Positions 25,817 through 33,577 of a stretch of 64,000 nucleotides of DNA are shown piece by piece. Source of the DNA: an uncultured bacterium. GTDB taxonomy: Bacteria > Planctomycetota > UBA1135 > GCA-002686595. The notes under the pieces were generated by a model. The model saw only the letters and a list, made by a program, of their open reading frames with translations, searched no databases and was not told where the DNA came from. Made by a program: the position numbers and the translations under genes. Location: NCBI GenBank assembly GCA_938075305.1, contig CALJGV010000006.1, forward strand, positions 124,001 through 188,000, given 5' to 3'. How positions within the stretch are numbered: the first letter of the stretch is position 1; every line of letters starts with the position of its first letter.

Positions 25817-26322
25817 CTGGAGGGCGATACGCCCGAGGCCGCGGACGATTCACGGGAATCCGGATCTTGATCCACCGCGACCCGGCGCCCCTTGGGCCGC
25901 AGCTGGTGGGTCAGATAGGCGGCGGCCCACACGAGGGAGGAGATGCCGTGGGCCCATGCCCAGAGCGTGCGGCTCGCCTCGGATTCGGCGACCTGCAAGA
26001 GCACCCCGGTCACGACCATGGGGCCAAACAGGAGCGCGAGCCCGAGCCCCGTGGCCCGGCGCGCCCAGGGCCGAAAGAGCCTCGGCGCGACGTGTCCACT
26101 CCAGATAAGCCCCACGGCGAACACGAGGAGCGGGGCGGCGAGCAGGTGCAGGTTCCGCAGACTCGGCTCCCACGGGTGGATCCCGCTCCACTCCATCGCC
26201 AGCACCGGATCCTCGGGCTCGGGGCCCAGGTCGTGCACATAGCGCAGGTACGCCCAGATCGCGCCGCTCCCGATGACCAGGAACGACGCGACGTGGAGGA
26301 TGCGTGCGGAGAGGCGGCTCAC
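25813..26322 (-). CDS. Four-helix membrane protein, possible b-type cytochrome
   Basis: A 169-residue protein with four hydrophobic segments (about 9-28, 56-76, 91-111 and 120-140). Histidines lie at 10, 59, 77, 125 and 139, that is, near both membrane faces of helices 1, 2 and 4, the pattern expected for two haems as in cytochrome b561-like or DUF4405-type proteins. I do not recognise a named family with confidence. It sits 30 bases after the FMN-binding gene, and such pairs (flavinylated protein plus small haem membrane protein) are known as transmembrane electron-transfer modules. A role in passing electrons to the FMN protein is inferred. Confidence 0.6.
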   Translation of the reverse strand: MSRLSARILHVASFLVIGSGAIWAYLRYVHDLGPEPEDPVLAMEWSGIHPWEPSLRNLHLLAAPLLVFAVGLIWSGHVAPRLFRPWARRATGLGLALLFGPMVVTGVLLQVAESEASRTLWAWAHGISSLVWAAAYLTHQLRPKGRRVAVDQDPDSRESSAASGVSPSR

Positions 26323-26352
26323 TTGAGCACCGTATTCGCGGGGCTCAGGGAG

Positions 26353-26952
26353 TCAAGGGGCCGCGATCGTCGCGGCGCTTTCCTTCTGGACCTTCTTCAC
26401 ACGGCCGACCCTCACCCCGAGCACCTCGTGCAGGGCGAGCGCCCGCCTGGACGCATTGGCCACCGCGCGGCAGGTCAGGGTCGCTCCGGTCGTGCCGTCC
26501 AGGCCGCGGCCGAGGGTCAGGGGCCGGCCCTGCTCGCGACCCTTGAGCGAGTCGTAGAAGGCGTCCTGGGCCAGGTACTCCGGAGGCTCGGCGAAGGCCA
26601 CGGTGTCCACACAGCGCAGGTCGCCATCGGGGTTCACCGCCACCATCAGCGTCTCGCGCTTCGAACGCACGACGTGAGAGTCGAAGAATGCGGTGCCGAC
26701 GATCTCGCCCTTGCGGCGGGCCACGTACGCAAAGGTCGTCTTCTTGCGGAACTTCTTCTGGTCGGCGAGCTCGTTGACCTTGGCCCGCTCGGTGTCACCG
26801 AGGCGGCAGACCACTCGCTCGATGGAGCAGCCGGGGAACGCCCTCTCGAGCGCCTGGTCGATCACGTCGCTCCCCCCCCGGCTCCAGGCGGAGTCGAAGG
26901 AGAGCGCGATGGCCGTGAGGGCGAGGGGTATCAGGGTTCGAAGGCGCAGCAT
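26353..26952 (-). CDS. FMN-binding (flavinylated) exported protein
   Basis: A 199-residue protein with a signal peptide (LIPLALTAIALSF...AWS). The C-terminal FMN_bind domain has DGTTGATLT, in which Thr 158 of the GAT motif would carry FMN covalently, as in NqrC and RnfG. The family transfers electrons outside the inner membrane. The modifying enzyme ApbE is not in the window. It lies eight bases after the porin gene and 30 before the haem-type membrane protein, in an operon behind Fur-box-like sites, which suggests iron reduction or iron-responsive electron transfer. Cysteines at 42, 49 and 114 could form a disulfide. Confidence 0.75.
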   Translation of the reverse strand: MLRLRTLIPLALTAIALSFDSAWSRGGSDVIDQALERAFPGCSIERVVCRLGDTERAKVNELADQKKFRKKTTFAYVARRKGEIVGTAFFDSHVVRSKRETLMVAVNPDGDLRCVDTVAFAEPPEYLAQDAFYDSLKGREQGRPLTLGRGLDGTTGATLTCRAVANASRRALALHEVLGVRVGRVKKVQKESAATIAAP

Positions 26953-26959
26953 GGCGGGA

Positions 26960-28249
26960 TCAGAAGGCGTAGCCGATCAGGAAGCGATACACGTCGTCGC
27001 CCTCGTCGAGCATGGTGTAGTCCGTCTTGAGGACCACCTGGTCCAGGGGGCGGTAGTTCAGACCCACGGTGGTGTACTTGTCGACCTTGCCGCCCGACGC
27101 CGAGAAGCCGCTGGCCATCTTGGCCTGGGTGTCCAGGTCCTCGTAGCGCACGAAGGCGTCGAGGCTCTGCCCGGCGGGCGCGTCGATGACAGAGAACAGG
27201 TCATAGCCCGCCTCGAGGTACCAGCCGCGCATCTGCTCCGCGACGTTCTCGCCGGTCCGGAGGTTGAACGCGGCGGTGTCGTCGATGTCCGAGGACGCGT
27301 AGAGCCCGCGGACGGTCCACGGCCCCTCGTTCCATTCACCGTGGAGGTCCCAGATGGTGGTTCCGAGATCCTCCGGCGTGTTGACGCCCGAGTTGCCGTG
27401 GAAGATCGAGGCCCCCACCGTGACGCCGGGGATCGCGATGTAATCGAGGCGGGCCGTCAGCGCGACGGTGTCGATCGAGGCGCGGTTGGCCTTCTGGCGG
27501 CCGCCGCGAACGCCGCTGGCGTCGAACTCCTCCCCATTGAGGCCGTTGATGGCGTAGCCGGTCCACGCGAAGTCGCCCACCTGGCCGTATCCGCCGATGC
27601 CGGTGGAGCGCCAGGTCGACGGGATGATGCGCTTCTCGGTCTCCGGCCGGGCCGAAGCGAGGAACGTGGTCGGCTCGTGGCGCTCGTTGATGAACCCCAG
27701 CGGCACGAGGACCACGCCGCCGCGCAGGGCGGTGCTGTCGTTCAGCAGGTGGTCGAGGTAGGCGAACTCGATGGACACGCTCCCCGCGGAGTCCGTGGTC
27801 GCCGAGCTGGCGCCGGTCGTGCCATGCTCGATCTCGATCTCCGAGTTGAAGATCCAGTCGTCGGAGAATCGGCTGCCGAAATACATGACCCAGCGCAGGG
27901 CGTCGAAGTCGTCCCCGCTCTGGTTCCGGGTCACCTCGCCCAGGAACTCGCCGTAGCCGCCGAAGGAGAGACCGTCGGCGGAGTACACCGCGGAGGCCCG
28001 GGGCGCGAGGTTGCGGCTGGCGAGCGCCTCCCAGGCGGCCTTCTTGTCGGGGTCGACGTCAGCAGCGACGTCCACCTCGACCTCGGCGTCTGCGAGGGCG
28101 TCCATCGCCGCCTCGAGCTCGGCGGAGATCCGGTCGCGGTCCGCCTCGAGGGCGCGGAGGCGGGCTTCGATGTCGTCAGCGGCAGGCTGCTGGGCAGCCG
28201 GAACCGCGGGGGTGAGGGCTGCGAGGAGGGCGAGCGGGAGCATGGTCAC
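26960..28249 (-). CDS. Outer-membrane porin, Fur-box operon
   Basis: A 429-residue protein with a signal peptide (LPLALLAALTPAVPAAQ), a short coiled coil (about 25-60, DDIEARLRALEADRDRISAELEAAM) and then amphipathic beta strands to a C-terminal phenylalanine (YRFLIGYAF), the mark of a beta-barrel outer-membrane protein. Strands such as GFINERHEPTTF, YGQVGDFAWTGYAI and KTDYTMLDEGDDVYRF resemble phosphate-selective or sugar porins. The first codon is GTG 28249 with ATG 28243 in frame two codons later. It is the first gene of a four-gene run. What it lets through is not shown; the Fur boxes suggest an iron-related solute. Confidence 0.8.
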   Translation of the reverse strand: MTMLPLALLAALTPAVPAAQQPAADDIEARLRALEADRDRISAELEAAMDALADAEVEVDVAADVDPDKKAAWEALASRNLAPRASAVYSADGLSFGGYGEFLGEVTRNQSGDDFDALRWVMYFGSRFSDDWIFNSEIEIEHGTTGASSATTDSAGSVSIEFAYLDHLLNDSTALRGGVVLVPLGFINERHEPTTFLASARPETEKRIIPSTWRSTGIGGYGQVGDFAWTGYAINGLNGEEFDASGVRGGRQKANRASIDTVALTARLDYIAIPGVTVGASIFHGNSGVNTPEDLGTTIWDLHGEWNEGPWTVRGLYASSDIDDTAAFNLRTGENVAEQMRGWYLEAGYDLFSVIDAPAGQSLDAFVRYEDLDTQAKMASGFSASGGKVDKYTTVGLNYRPLDQVVLKTDYTMLDEGDDVYRFLIGYAF

Positions 28250-28317
28250 TGGTCGAGGTTGAGGTGCTGGCAGTCGAGCGTCGGGAACGGACGCTTGGCG
28301 ATGGCGCAGACCTCACC

Positions 28318-28332
28318 TGAGAACCATTCTCA
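28318..28332 (-). promoter_or_regulatory. Fur-box-like site 1
   Basis: TGAGAACCATTCTCA is an exact inverted repeat (TGAGAA and TTCTCA around a three-base centre), read on the minus strand as TGAGAATGGTTCTCA. It is very like the core of Fur operators (TGAGAATNATTCTCA). It lies about 70 bases upstream of the porin start. Confidence 0.65.
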
Positions 28333-28344
28333 ACGCAAGCGCAT

Positions 28345-28361
28345 TTGAGACTCATTCGCAA
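28345..28361 (-). promoter_or_regulatory. Fur-box-like site 2
   Basis: TTGAGACTCATTCGCAA, an imperfect inverted repeat of the Fur type, lies 28 bases (centre to centre) from site 1, on the same face of the helix or nearly so. Tandem Fur boxes are common at iron-regulated promoters. Confidence 0.5.
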
Positions 28362-28369
28362 GAATGGTC

Positions 28370-28421
28370 AAAAAACCGCACTCCTGGCCCTCGAGGGCGC
28401 CCTCGGGGCTGCCCCGAGGGC
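28370..28421 (-). terminator. Possible terminator after the PVC dehydrogenase gene
   Basis: On the minus strand, hairpins at 28399-28421 (GCCCTCGGGG-type arms) and 28387-28398 are followed, 11 bases later, by TTTTTT (28375-28370). The gap between stem and T run is longer than usual, so it is a weak candidate. Confidence 0.3.
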
Positions 28422-28439
28422 CGCCCGCGGGAAGGGAGC

Positions 28440-31400
28440 TCAGCGCCGGATCGGGCGCAGCTGAATGTCCCGGAACTCGATGACGGCCCCCTCGGACTGG
28501 AGGCAGATCGGTCCGGCGACCTCCTCGCACCAGTCGGCGGTGTTCTGAAGCACGCCGTTCACGCGGAGCTCCACCCGCGGTCCATCCACCAGGATCTCGT
28601 ATCGGTTCCACTCGCCCACGGGCTGCTCGGAGGAGGGCGCCCGTCGCTTCGTGTTGCGGCCCCGGAGCCGGGTGGGATCGGTGCGCATCCCGAAGGCGTC
28701 GATGTTCCAGAAGTCCCCCGCGTTCCGGTGCTGCAGCTGCGCCTCGATGGACCGCGGCCAGACCTTGTCCTCGCCGGTCATGCGTAGCAGGACGCCGGAG
28801 TTTCCCGGACCGCTCGCGGGATCGAACCGCCACTCGAGGGTCAGCAGATAGCTCTCGAAGCTCTCCCGCGTCTTGAGATAGCCGGACGGTCGCCCCTCGC
28901 AGCGGATCACGCCGTCGCGCAGGGACCACACGTCGTCGAAGGCCACCGAGGGGTCGGACAGGTGGTACGTCCAGGCGTCGAGCCCTCCCCCATCGAAGAG
29001 GACCACCGGCTCGCCGAAGTCGGGCTCGGCGCCGTGCTCCTCCCCGAGGAAGGCCACGAGGTCCGCGAGCTCCTGGGGCGTGAGGTCCGACGCCAGCCCC
29101 TGGGGCATGGTCGAGACCTTCTGCTTGGTCCGCTGCTTGATCTCGTCGCGCCCGAAGGTGACGCGCTCGCCGTCCGTCTCGAGCAGCGCCACGGTGGCGC
29201 CGTCGGCCAGCAGGAAGCCCGAGTGCAGGAGCCCGTCCTCGGTCTCGAGCAGGTACGTGTCGTAGCCAAAGGCGATGGAAGCGCTCGGGTTCAGGATCGC
29301 GTCGAAGAGCGCCTCCCCCGTGAGCTTCTTGCGGATCTGAGTGAGCTCGGGGCCCAGGTCGATGCCGACGCGCACATCGCCGAGCTGGAACGCGTGGCAC
29401 GTGACGCACCGTGCGCGCTCCTCGTCCAGGAAGACCTGGCGGCCCCGCGCCGCGTCCCCCTCGAGCGCCATCAGCTCACCGATCGAGGGGATCGCCGCCC
29501 CCTCCATGCCCGGCCGCTCGAAGTGCTCGCTCGCCAGGGCGCGGATCGCGAGCTGGTCGCTGCCGTGGAGCAGCGCAGCGACCTCGGGCACTGCCGCGAC
29601 GTCCAGCTCTCCGTCGCGCTTGGCCTGGATCAAGAGCAGGGCGCCCTGCTCGTTGGAGGCGAGCCGCTGCAGCGCCGCCGCGCGCCCCTCCTCCGAGGTG
29701 TCCTCGGCCATGAACTCCGCGAGCCACTCGAGGACCGCTGCGGGTTCGTCCGCGCGCTCGATCCAGACCTCGAAGCTCACCGACGTGCTGGACCCGATGT
29801 TCTGGTCCGTGCCGCCCCGCTCGGGGCCGCAGCTGCCCACGAGGCGCAGCGCGCCCGCGGGGATCGCGAAGGCCACCTCGCTATGGGCGTGGGTCCCGAT
29901 GCCGCGCTCGTACGTCGCGTCTCCAACCTCGAGCGGGCCGCCCTGGGGGTCGCGGTTCGAGTTGACGCTGCCCCACTCGGCGCGAGCCTCCACCCAGCCG
30001 CTCGAGAGCGACACCTCGCGCCCGTCGGCCATCACCACGCGCGGGTCGATCCAGGCCGCCCAGTCGCAGGAGTTCCCGTCACCACCGTTGGTCACCACCA
30101 GCCACGCCATGGAGACGCGGTCGAGCTCGACGTCGAAGTCGGCGGTGCCCTCGCCCATGACCTCGCTCGCCCAGGCCCGCTCCGCGTCTGCGAGGGTCCC
30201 GGTGGAGATGTTCAGCCCGTAGTCCCGCCAGTCGTTGCCGCTGCGATGCTCGACCCACCAGCCGGCGTAGCCGCGCAGGTCCTCGGGGCCCGCCACCGCC
30301 GCCACGGCCACGGCGTCGGCCGCGGCACGGCCCGGGGCGAAGGCCAAGGCGTCGAGCGCCCGCCGCCGAGCGCCGGCGTCGAGCTGCGGGCTCATGGCGC
30401 GGGCCGCGAGCCCGGCCACGGCGCCCTCGGGGTGCAGCCGCCAGGCCAGGGCCTCGAAGCGCGCGTCCCATGCGAGGGGCGTGTCGGCGAAGGACGCCGA
30501 GAGCTCCGCGTAGGCGAGGCCCTGGTCCTTCTCGAGAACCTGGACCAGGGCCTCCAGCAGCCAGAGGTCCGTGCCGTCCACGCGCGCCGCGGCCTCGAGG
30601 CAGAGCTCCAGTACGGGGCCCTCCAGCGCCTCGCCGCGGAGGCTCTGCAGCACCCTGCGGAGCATCGCCGGCTCCATCTCCTCGATCAGGCCGTGACCGA
30701 CGAGGGAGGCTGCCGTGGACCGGGCATCCTGCTGCAGCGCAGCCTCGACCATGAAGACGCTGGCCGGAGGGATCTCGATGGAGCGGTTCTTCGAGCCGCC
30801 GGCGGGGGGAGGAGGGAGCCTCAGGAGATCGTCTTCGAGCTCCATCGAGGTGAGGACCTGCGCGCAGCGAGCCGCGAAGCGCTCATCGCCTCCGCGACTG
30901 ACCCCCGCCATCACGAGCGCGGGCACGACCTCCTCTCCCATCATCATGAGGGCTGCGCGGGCGAGTTCGCGCACCGCCGGCGCCGGGGACTTGAGCGCCG
31001 CGAGGGCCCCGGGGAATCCGCTGACGTCCACGGCGGGCGTCTTGACCTCGGCTCCCGCCGGCGCGATGCGCAGGATCCGCCCGTAGGCCTCCCGGTCCCG
31101 GGCGGCGTGCCCACCGACGCCGGGGTCGTACCAGTCCGCGACGTAGACCTCACCCGCGGGGCCCACGGCGACGTCGCTGGGACGGAACCACTGGCCGGTC
31201 TGACCGGTCTCGTCCGCCCGCGGGCGGATCAGGAAGCCGGGGTCCAGCTCGATCCCCGCGCCCACGGCGCGGGGCTGGTGGGCGTAGACCACGCGCGCGC
31301 CGGCGTCGCAGTTGAGCACCGCGCCGTCGATCCAGCGGGACATGAGTTCCCCCTCGTACACGGCGACCCCGGTCGGCCCGCCGCCGCCGTTGATCGTGCC

Positions 31401-32375
31401 CGCAGGCAGCACTCCGGGGTCACCCTGGTGCCAGTGCGCCTCCTGGGTCGTGAGCCCCGGGCGCCGGTCCGCCTGCCACGAGCGCGACCCGTCGGAGCTG
31501 AAGAAGCCGTAGTCCCCCCCCGGCATGACCCAGGTCGTCCGGCACGAGCGGTTCCCGTCGTCGTCGTTGTCGGCGGTGAACAGCTCCCCCATGGCGTTGA
31601 CCGCCACCTCGTAGTTGTTCCGAAAGTTGTGGCCCATCACCTCGATGTCCGACCCGTCGTGGTTCATGCGCAGCACGAGCCCGCCGGTCCACACCTTGCC
31701 GTCGTCGCTCACGAGCCCGGGCCGGTTCTCTACCGAGCGCGGCCCGCCGCCGCGGTAGAGGCTGCCCGACCGCAGGGACCACCCATCGGGGCCCGTCACC
31801 ATGTGCGGACCCGCGTTGCCCACTGCCACGTACAGCTTGCCGTCCACGTGCGGGACCACCGAGTGCAGCCCGTGGTCGTGGTCGAACCCGCCGAAGCCGG
31901 TCAGCACCACCTCGCGCTGGTCGGCGATGTCGTCGCCGTCGGTGTCCTCGTACACGTAGAGGTTGGGGGAACAGGACACGTAGATGCGGTCGCCGACCAC
32001 CGCGATCCCCAGGGGCGCGGTGAGGTCGGGGTCCTGAACGAAGACCTTGGAGTCGTCGCAGACCCCGTCGCCGTCGGTGTCCTCCAGGATCACGACCCGG
32101 TCGCCGCCGTCGAAGTGCTTGCCGGGGTTCCGCCCCCCCCACTGGCGGTAGTTGACCGCCTCGGTGACCCACACGCGCCCCCGGGCGTCCACGTCCATGG
32201 CCGTCGGATTGAAGAGCGACGGGGACTCCGCCCAGAGGGTCGCGTCCAGCCCCTCGGGCACCTCGAAGGAGCCCAGCAGCGAGTCGCCGGGGGAGGCGTC
32301 CTGCGCGAGGAGCGGCGCTGCGAGGAGGAGTCCGGCGGGGAGGATCGAGGCGGCGCGACTGGGGAAGGGGAGCAT
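28440..32375 (-). CDS. PVC-type membrane-bound dehydrogenase, cytochrome c and DUF1080 fusion
   Basis: A 1311-residue exported protein with a signal peptide (SILPAGLLLAAPLLAQ). Order: an N-terminal seven-bladed propeller of the PVC-type dehydrogenase domain (LFNPTAMDVDARGRVWVTEAVNYR, then calcium loops such as LEDTDGDGVCDD and YEDTDGDDIADQRE) to about 440; a helical HEAT-like middle; an NPCBM/NEW2-like galactose-binding domain near 740-870 (GIGTHAHSEVAFAIPAGALR); a PVC cytochrome c domain with CVTCH near 988-992 and the AFGYDTYLLETEDG block; and a C-terminal DUF1080 beta-sandwich (WTYHLSDPSVAFDDVWSLRDGVIRCEG). Such proteins are a hallmark of planctomycetes and verrucomicrobia and probably oxidise sugars in the periplasm, with haem as electron acceptor. 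It is a stand-alone gene. Confidence 0.93.
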   Translation of the reverse strand: MLPFPSRAASILPAGLLLAAPLLAQDASPGDSLLGSFEVPEGLDATLWAESPSLFNPTAMDVDARGRVWVTEAVNYRQWGGRNPGKHFDGGDRVVILEDTDGDGVCDDSKVFVQDPDLTAPLGIAVVGDRIYVSCSPNLYVYEDTDGDDIADQREVVLTGFGGFDHDHGLHSVVPHVDGKLYVAVGNAGPHMVTGPDGWSLRSGSLYRGGGPRSVENRPGLVSDDGKVWTGGLVLRMNHDGSDIEVMGHNFRNNYEVAVNAMGELFTADNDDDGNRSCRTTWVMPGGDYGFFSSDGSRSWQADRRPGLTTQEAHWHQGDPGVLPAGTINGGGGPTGVAVYEGELMSRWIDGAVLNCDAGARVVYAHQPRAVGAGIELDPGFLIRPRADETGQTGQWFRPSDVAVGPAGEVYVADWYDPGVGGHAARDREAYGRILRIAPAGAEVKTPAVDVSGFPGALAALKSPAPAVRELARAALMMMGEEVVPALVMAGVSRGGDERFAARCAQVLTSMELEDDLLRLPPPPAGGSKNRSIEIPPASVFMVEAALQQDARSTAASLVGHGLIEEMEPAMLRRVLQSLRGEALEGPVLELCLEAAARVDGTDLWLLEALVQVLEKDQGLAYAELSASFADTPLAWDARFEALAWRLHPEGAVAGLAARAMSPQLDAGARRRALDALAFAPGRAAADAVAVAAVAGPEDLRGYAGWWVEHRSGNDWRDYGLNISTGTLADAERAWASEVMGEGTADFDVELDRVSMAWLVVTNGGDGNSCDWAAWIDPRVVMADGREVSLSSGWVEARAEWGSVNSNRDPQGGPLEVGDATYERGIGTHAHSEVAFAIPAGALRLVGSCGPERGGTDQNIGSSTSVSFEVWIERADEPAAVLEWLAEFMAEDTSEEGRAAALQRLASNEQGALLLIQAKRDGELDVAAVPEVAALLHGSDQLAIRALASEHFERPGMEGAAIPSIGELMALEGDAARGRQVFLDEERARCVTCHAFQLGDVRVGIDLGPELTQIRKKLTGEALFDAILNPSASIAFGYDTYLLETEDGLLHSGFLLADGATVALLETDGERVTFGRDEIKQRTKQKVSTMPQGLASDLTPQELADLVAFLGEEHGAEPDFGEPVVLFDGGGLDAWTYHLSDPSVAFDDVWSLRDGVIRCEGRPSGYLKTRESFESYLLTLEWRFDPASGPGNSGVLLRMTGEDKVWPRSIEAQLQHRNAGDFWNIDAFGMRTDPTRLRGRNTKRRAPSSEQPVGEWNRYEILVDGPRVELRVNGVLQNTADWCEEVAGPICLQSEGAVIEFRDIQLRPIRR

Positions 32376-32530
32376 GGGCCCAGTCTAGGGCGCGGGCGGG
32401 ATTCTGCGCGCGGGTGAAGGCGCGCCCGCCTGGCCGGCGTGAGTCTCTCCCCGGTTCGCGGCCGCCCCGGAAGCTCGGGTCGCCGCTCCCCCGTCGGAGC
32501 GCCCCTTGGACCGTTGGACCGCGCGGCCCC

Positions 32531-33007
32531 CTAGGTGGCACCGCCGATCGCAGCGCCGTGCTCGCGGCGCCACATCAGGAGCACCAGGGAGACCACGAAG
32601 ACCCTGAAGATCAGCGGCAGGTCCTCGGGGAGGTCCGCCTCGGCTCGCTGGCTCCACCACGACGGGCGCTCGATCCGCCCGACCACCCGCGATCCCTTAC
32701 GAAGCACGTAGGCTCGGCTCCACATGCTCTCCGCCGCGACCGTGAAGCGCTCACGGCCGCTCTTCAGCTCGAAGGAGCGCTTGAACGCGCTCGGCTTGTG
32801 CGCGCGGAGGAGGACGCTGCCGTTGCACTCGAGCAGGAAGGCCCCGCCCGACCAGTGCTGCCGCTTGAGCTCGTATCGGTCCCCGTCGAGCTTGAAGGAG
32901 CAGCCCTCCCTGAACCCACGGGGAGAGAGCGAGAACCTCGTCCCGGTGGACGGTTCGGTCACCTCGAAGGCGGACCTCCACCAGCTCTTGGGTTCAATCA
33001 GCAGCAT
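32531..33007 (-). CDS. Unrecognised 158-residue protein
   Basis: A beta-rich protein without a signal peptide. Repeated short strands (FKLDGDRYELKRQHW, GAFLLECNGSVLLRAH, AYVLRKGSRVVGRIER) remind of the phospholipid-scramblase/LURP-one-related fold, in which a twelve-stranded barrel surrounds a C-terminal helix; here a hydrophobic stretch (LIFRVFVVSLVLLMW) near the C-terminus could be that helix or a membrane anchor. The likeness is by eye only. It diverges from the VOC gene at 33105 and lies 155 bases upstream of the PVC dehydrogenase gene on the same strand. Confidence 0.6.
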   Translation of the reverse strand: MLLIEPKSWWRSAFEVTEPSTGTRFSLSPRGFREGCSFKLDGDRYELKRQHWSGGAFLLECNGSVLLRAHKPSAFKRSFELKSGRERFTVAAESMWSRAYVLRKGSRVVGRIERPSWWSQRAEADLPEDLPLIFRVFVVSLVLLMWRREHGAAIGGAT

Positions 33008-33104
33008 CTCTGGAGGGCTTCTACCCAGTCAGGCTATCGGCATTCGCTGATCGGACGGAAAATCCAGAGGCCCGCGCTGGCCCTCCCATACCCCCCCTCC
33101 TGCC

Positions 33105-33560
33105 ATGATCATCCCCAACCTCCTCGTCGCCGACATGGACCGCTCCATCGCCTTCTATCGGGACCTCTTGGGCATGGAGGTCACCATGAGCGTGGACGCC
33201 GAACAGGGCTATTCGGAGGGCGAGCTACGCCCGGGATCGATCTTCGCCGGCCTCCAGTGGCAGGGGGCCCAGATCATGCTCCAGACCCGGGAGAGCCTGG
33301 CAGCGGAGCTCGTCGAGGTGGAGGTGGGCCCGCCCGGCGGGGTCTGGGGCACGGTCTTCATCCGCGGCTATGACCCCGACCCGATCGTCGACCGAGCCCC
33401 GGCCGAGGCCCGGATCAAGGGGCCAGAGACCACCTGGTACGGGATGCGCGAGCTGACCCTCCGGGACCCCGATGGGCACCTGGTGACCCTCGCCACGCCG
33501 GCCCAGGGAGCCCCGGAGGAGGGCCCCGCGGAAGCCGCCGTTGAGGCCGCTGGCCACTGA
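33105..33560 (+). CDS. VOC-superfamily (glyoxalase/bleomycin resistance-like) protein
   Basis: A 151-residue protein with the two beta-alpha-beta-beta-beta modules of the vicinal oxygen chelate fold: PNLLVADMDRSIAFYRDLLGMEV at the start and ...YGMRELTLRDPDGHLVTLA at the end of the second module. The last module keeps the DPDGHLVTL motif. The usual metal ligands of glyoxalase I are not all obvious, so it could be a dioxygenase, a resistance protein or a binding protein. The substrate is unknown. The hydrolase gene at 33578 follows 17 bases later on the same strand, so they may be co-transcribed. Confidence 0.8.
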   Translation: MIIPNLLVADMDRSIAFYRDLLGMEVTMSVDAEQGYSEGELRPGSIFAGLQWQGAQIMLQTRESLAAELVEVEVGPPGGVWGTVFIRGYDPDPIVDRAPAEARIKGPETTWYGMRELTLRDPDGHLVTLATPAQGAPEEGPAEAAVEAAGH

Positions 33561-33577
33561 GCCGTTAAGCTCGTCCC

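Noticed and set aside
28962..32417. A very long plus-strand open frame (1151 codons) antisense to the PVC dehydrogenase gene
   Set aside because: Its translation is low-complexity (Arg, Val, His, Glu rich) with no motifs, as expected opposite a GC-rich gene; the minus-strand gene has clear domains.
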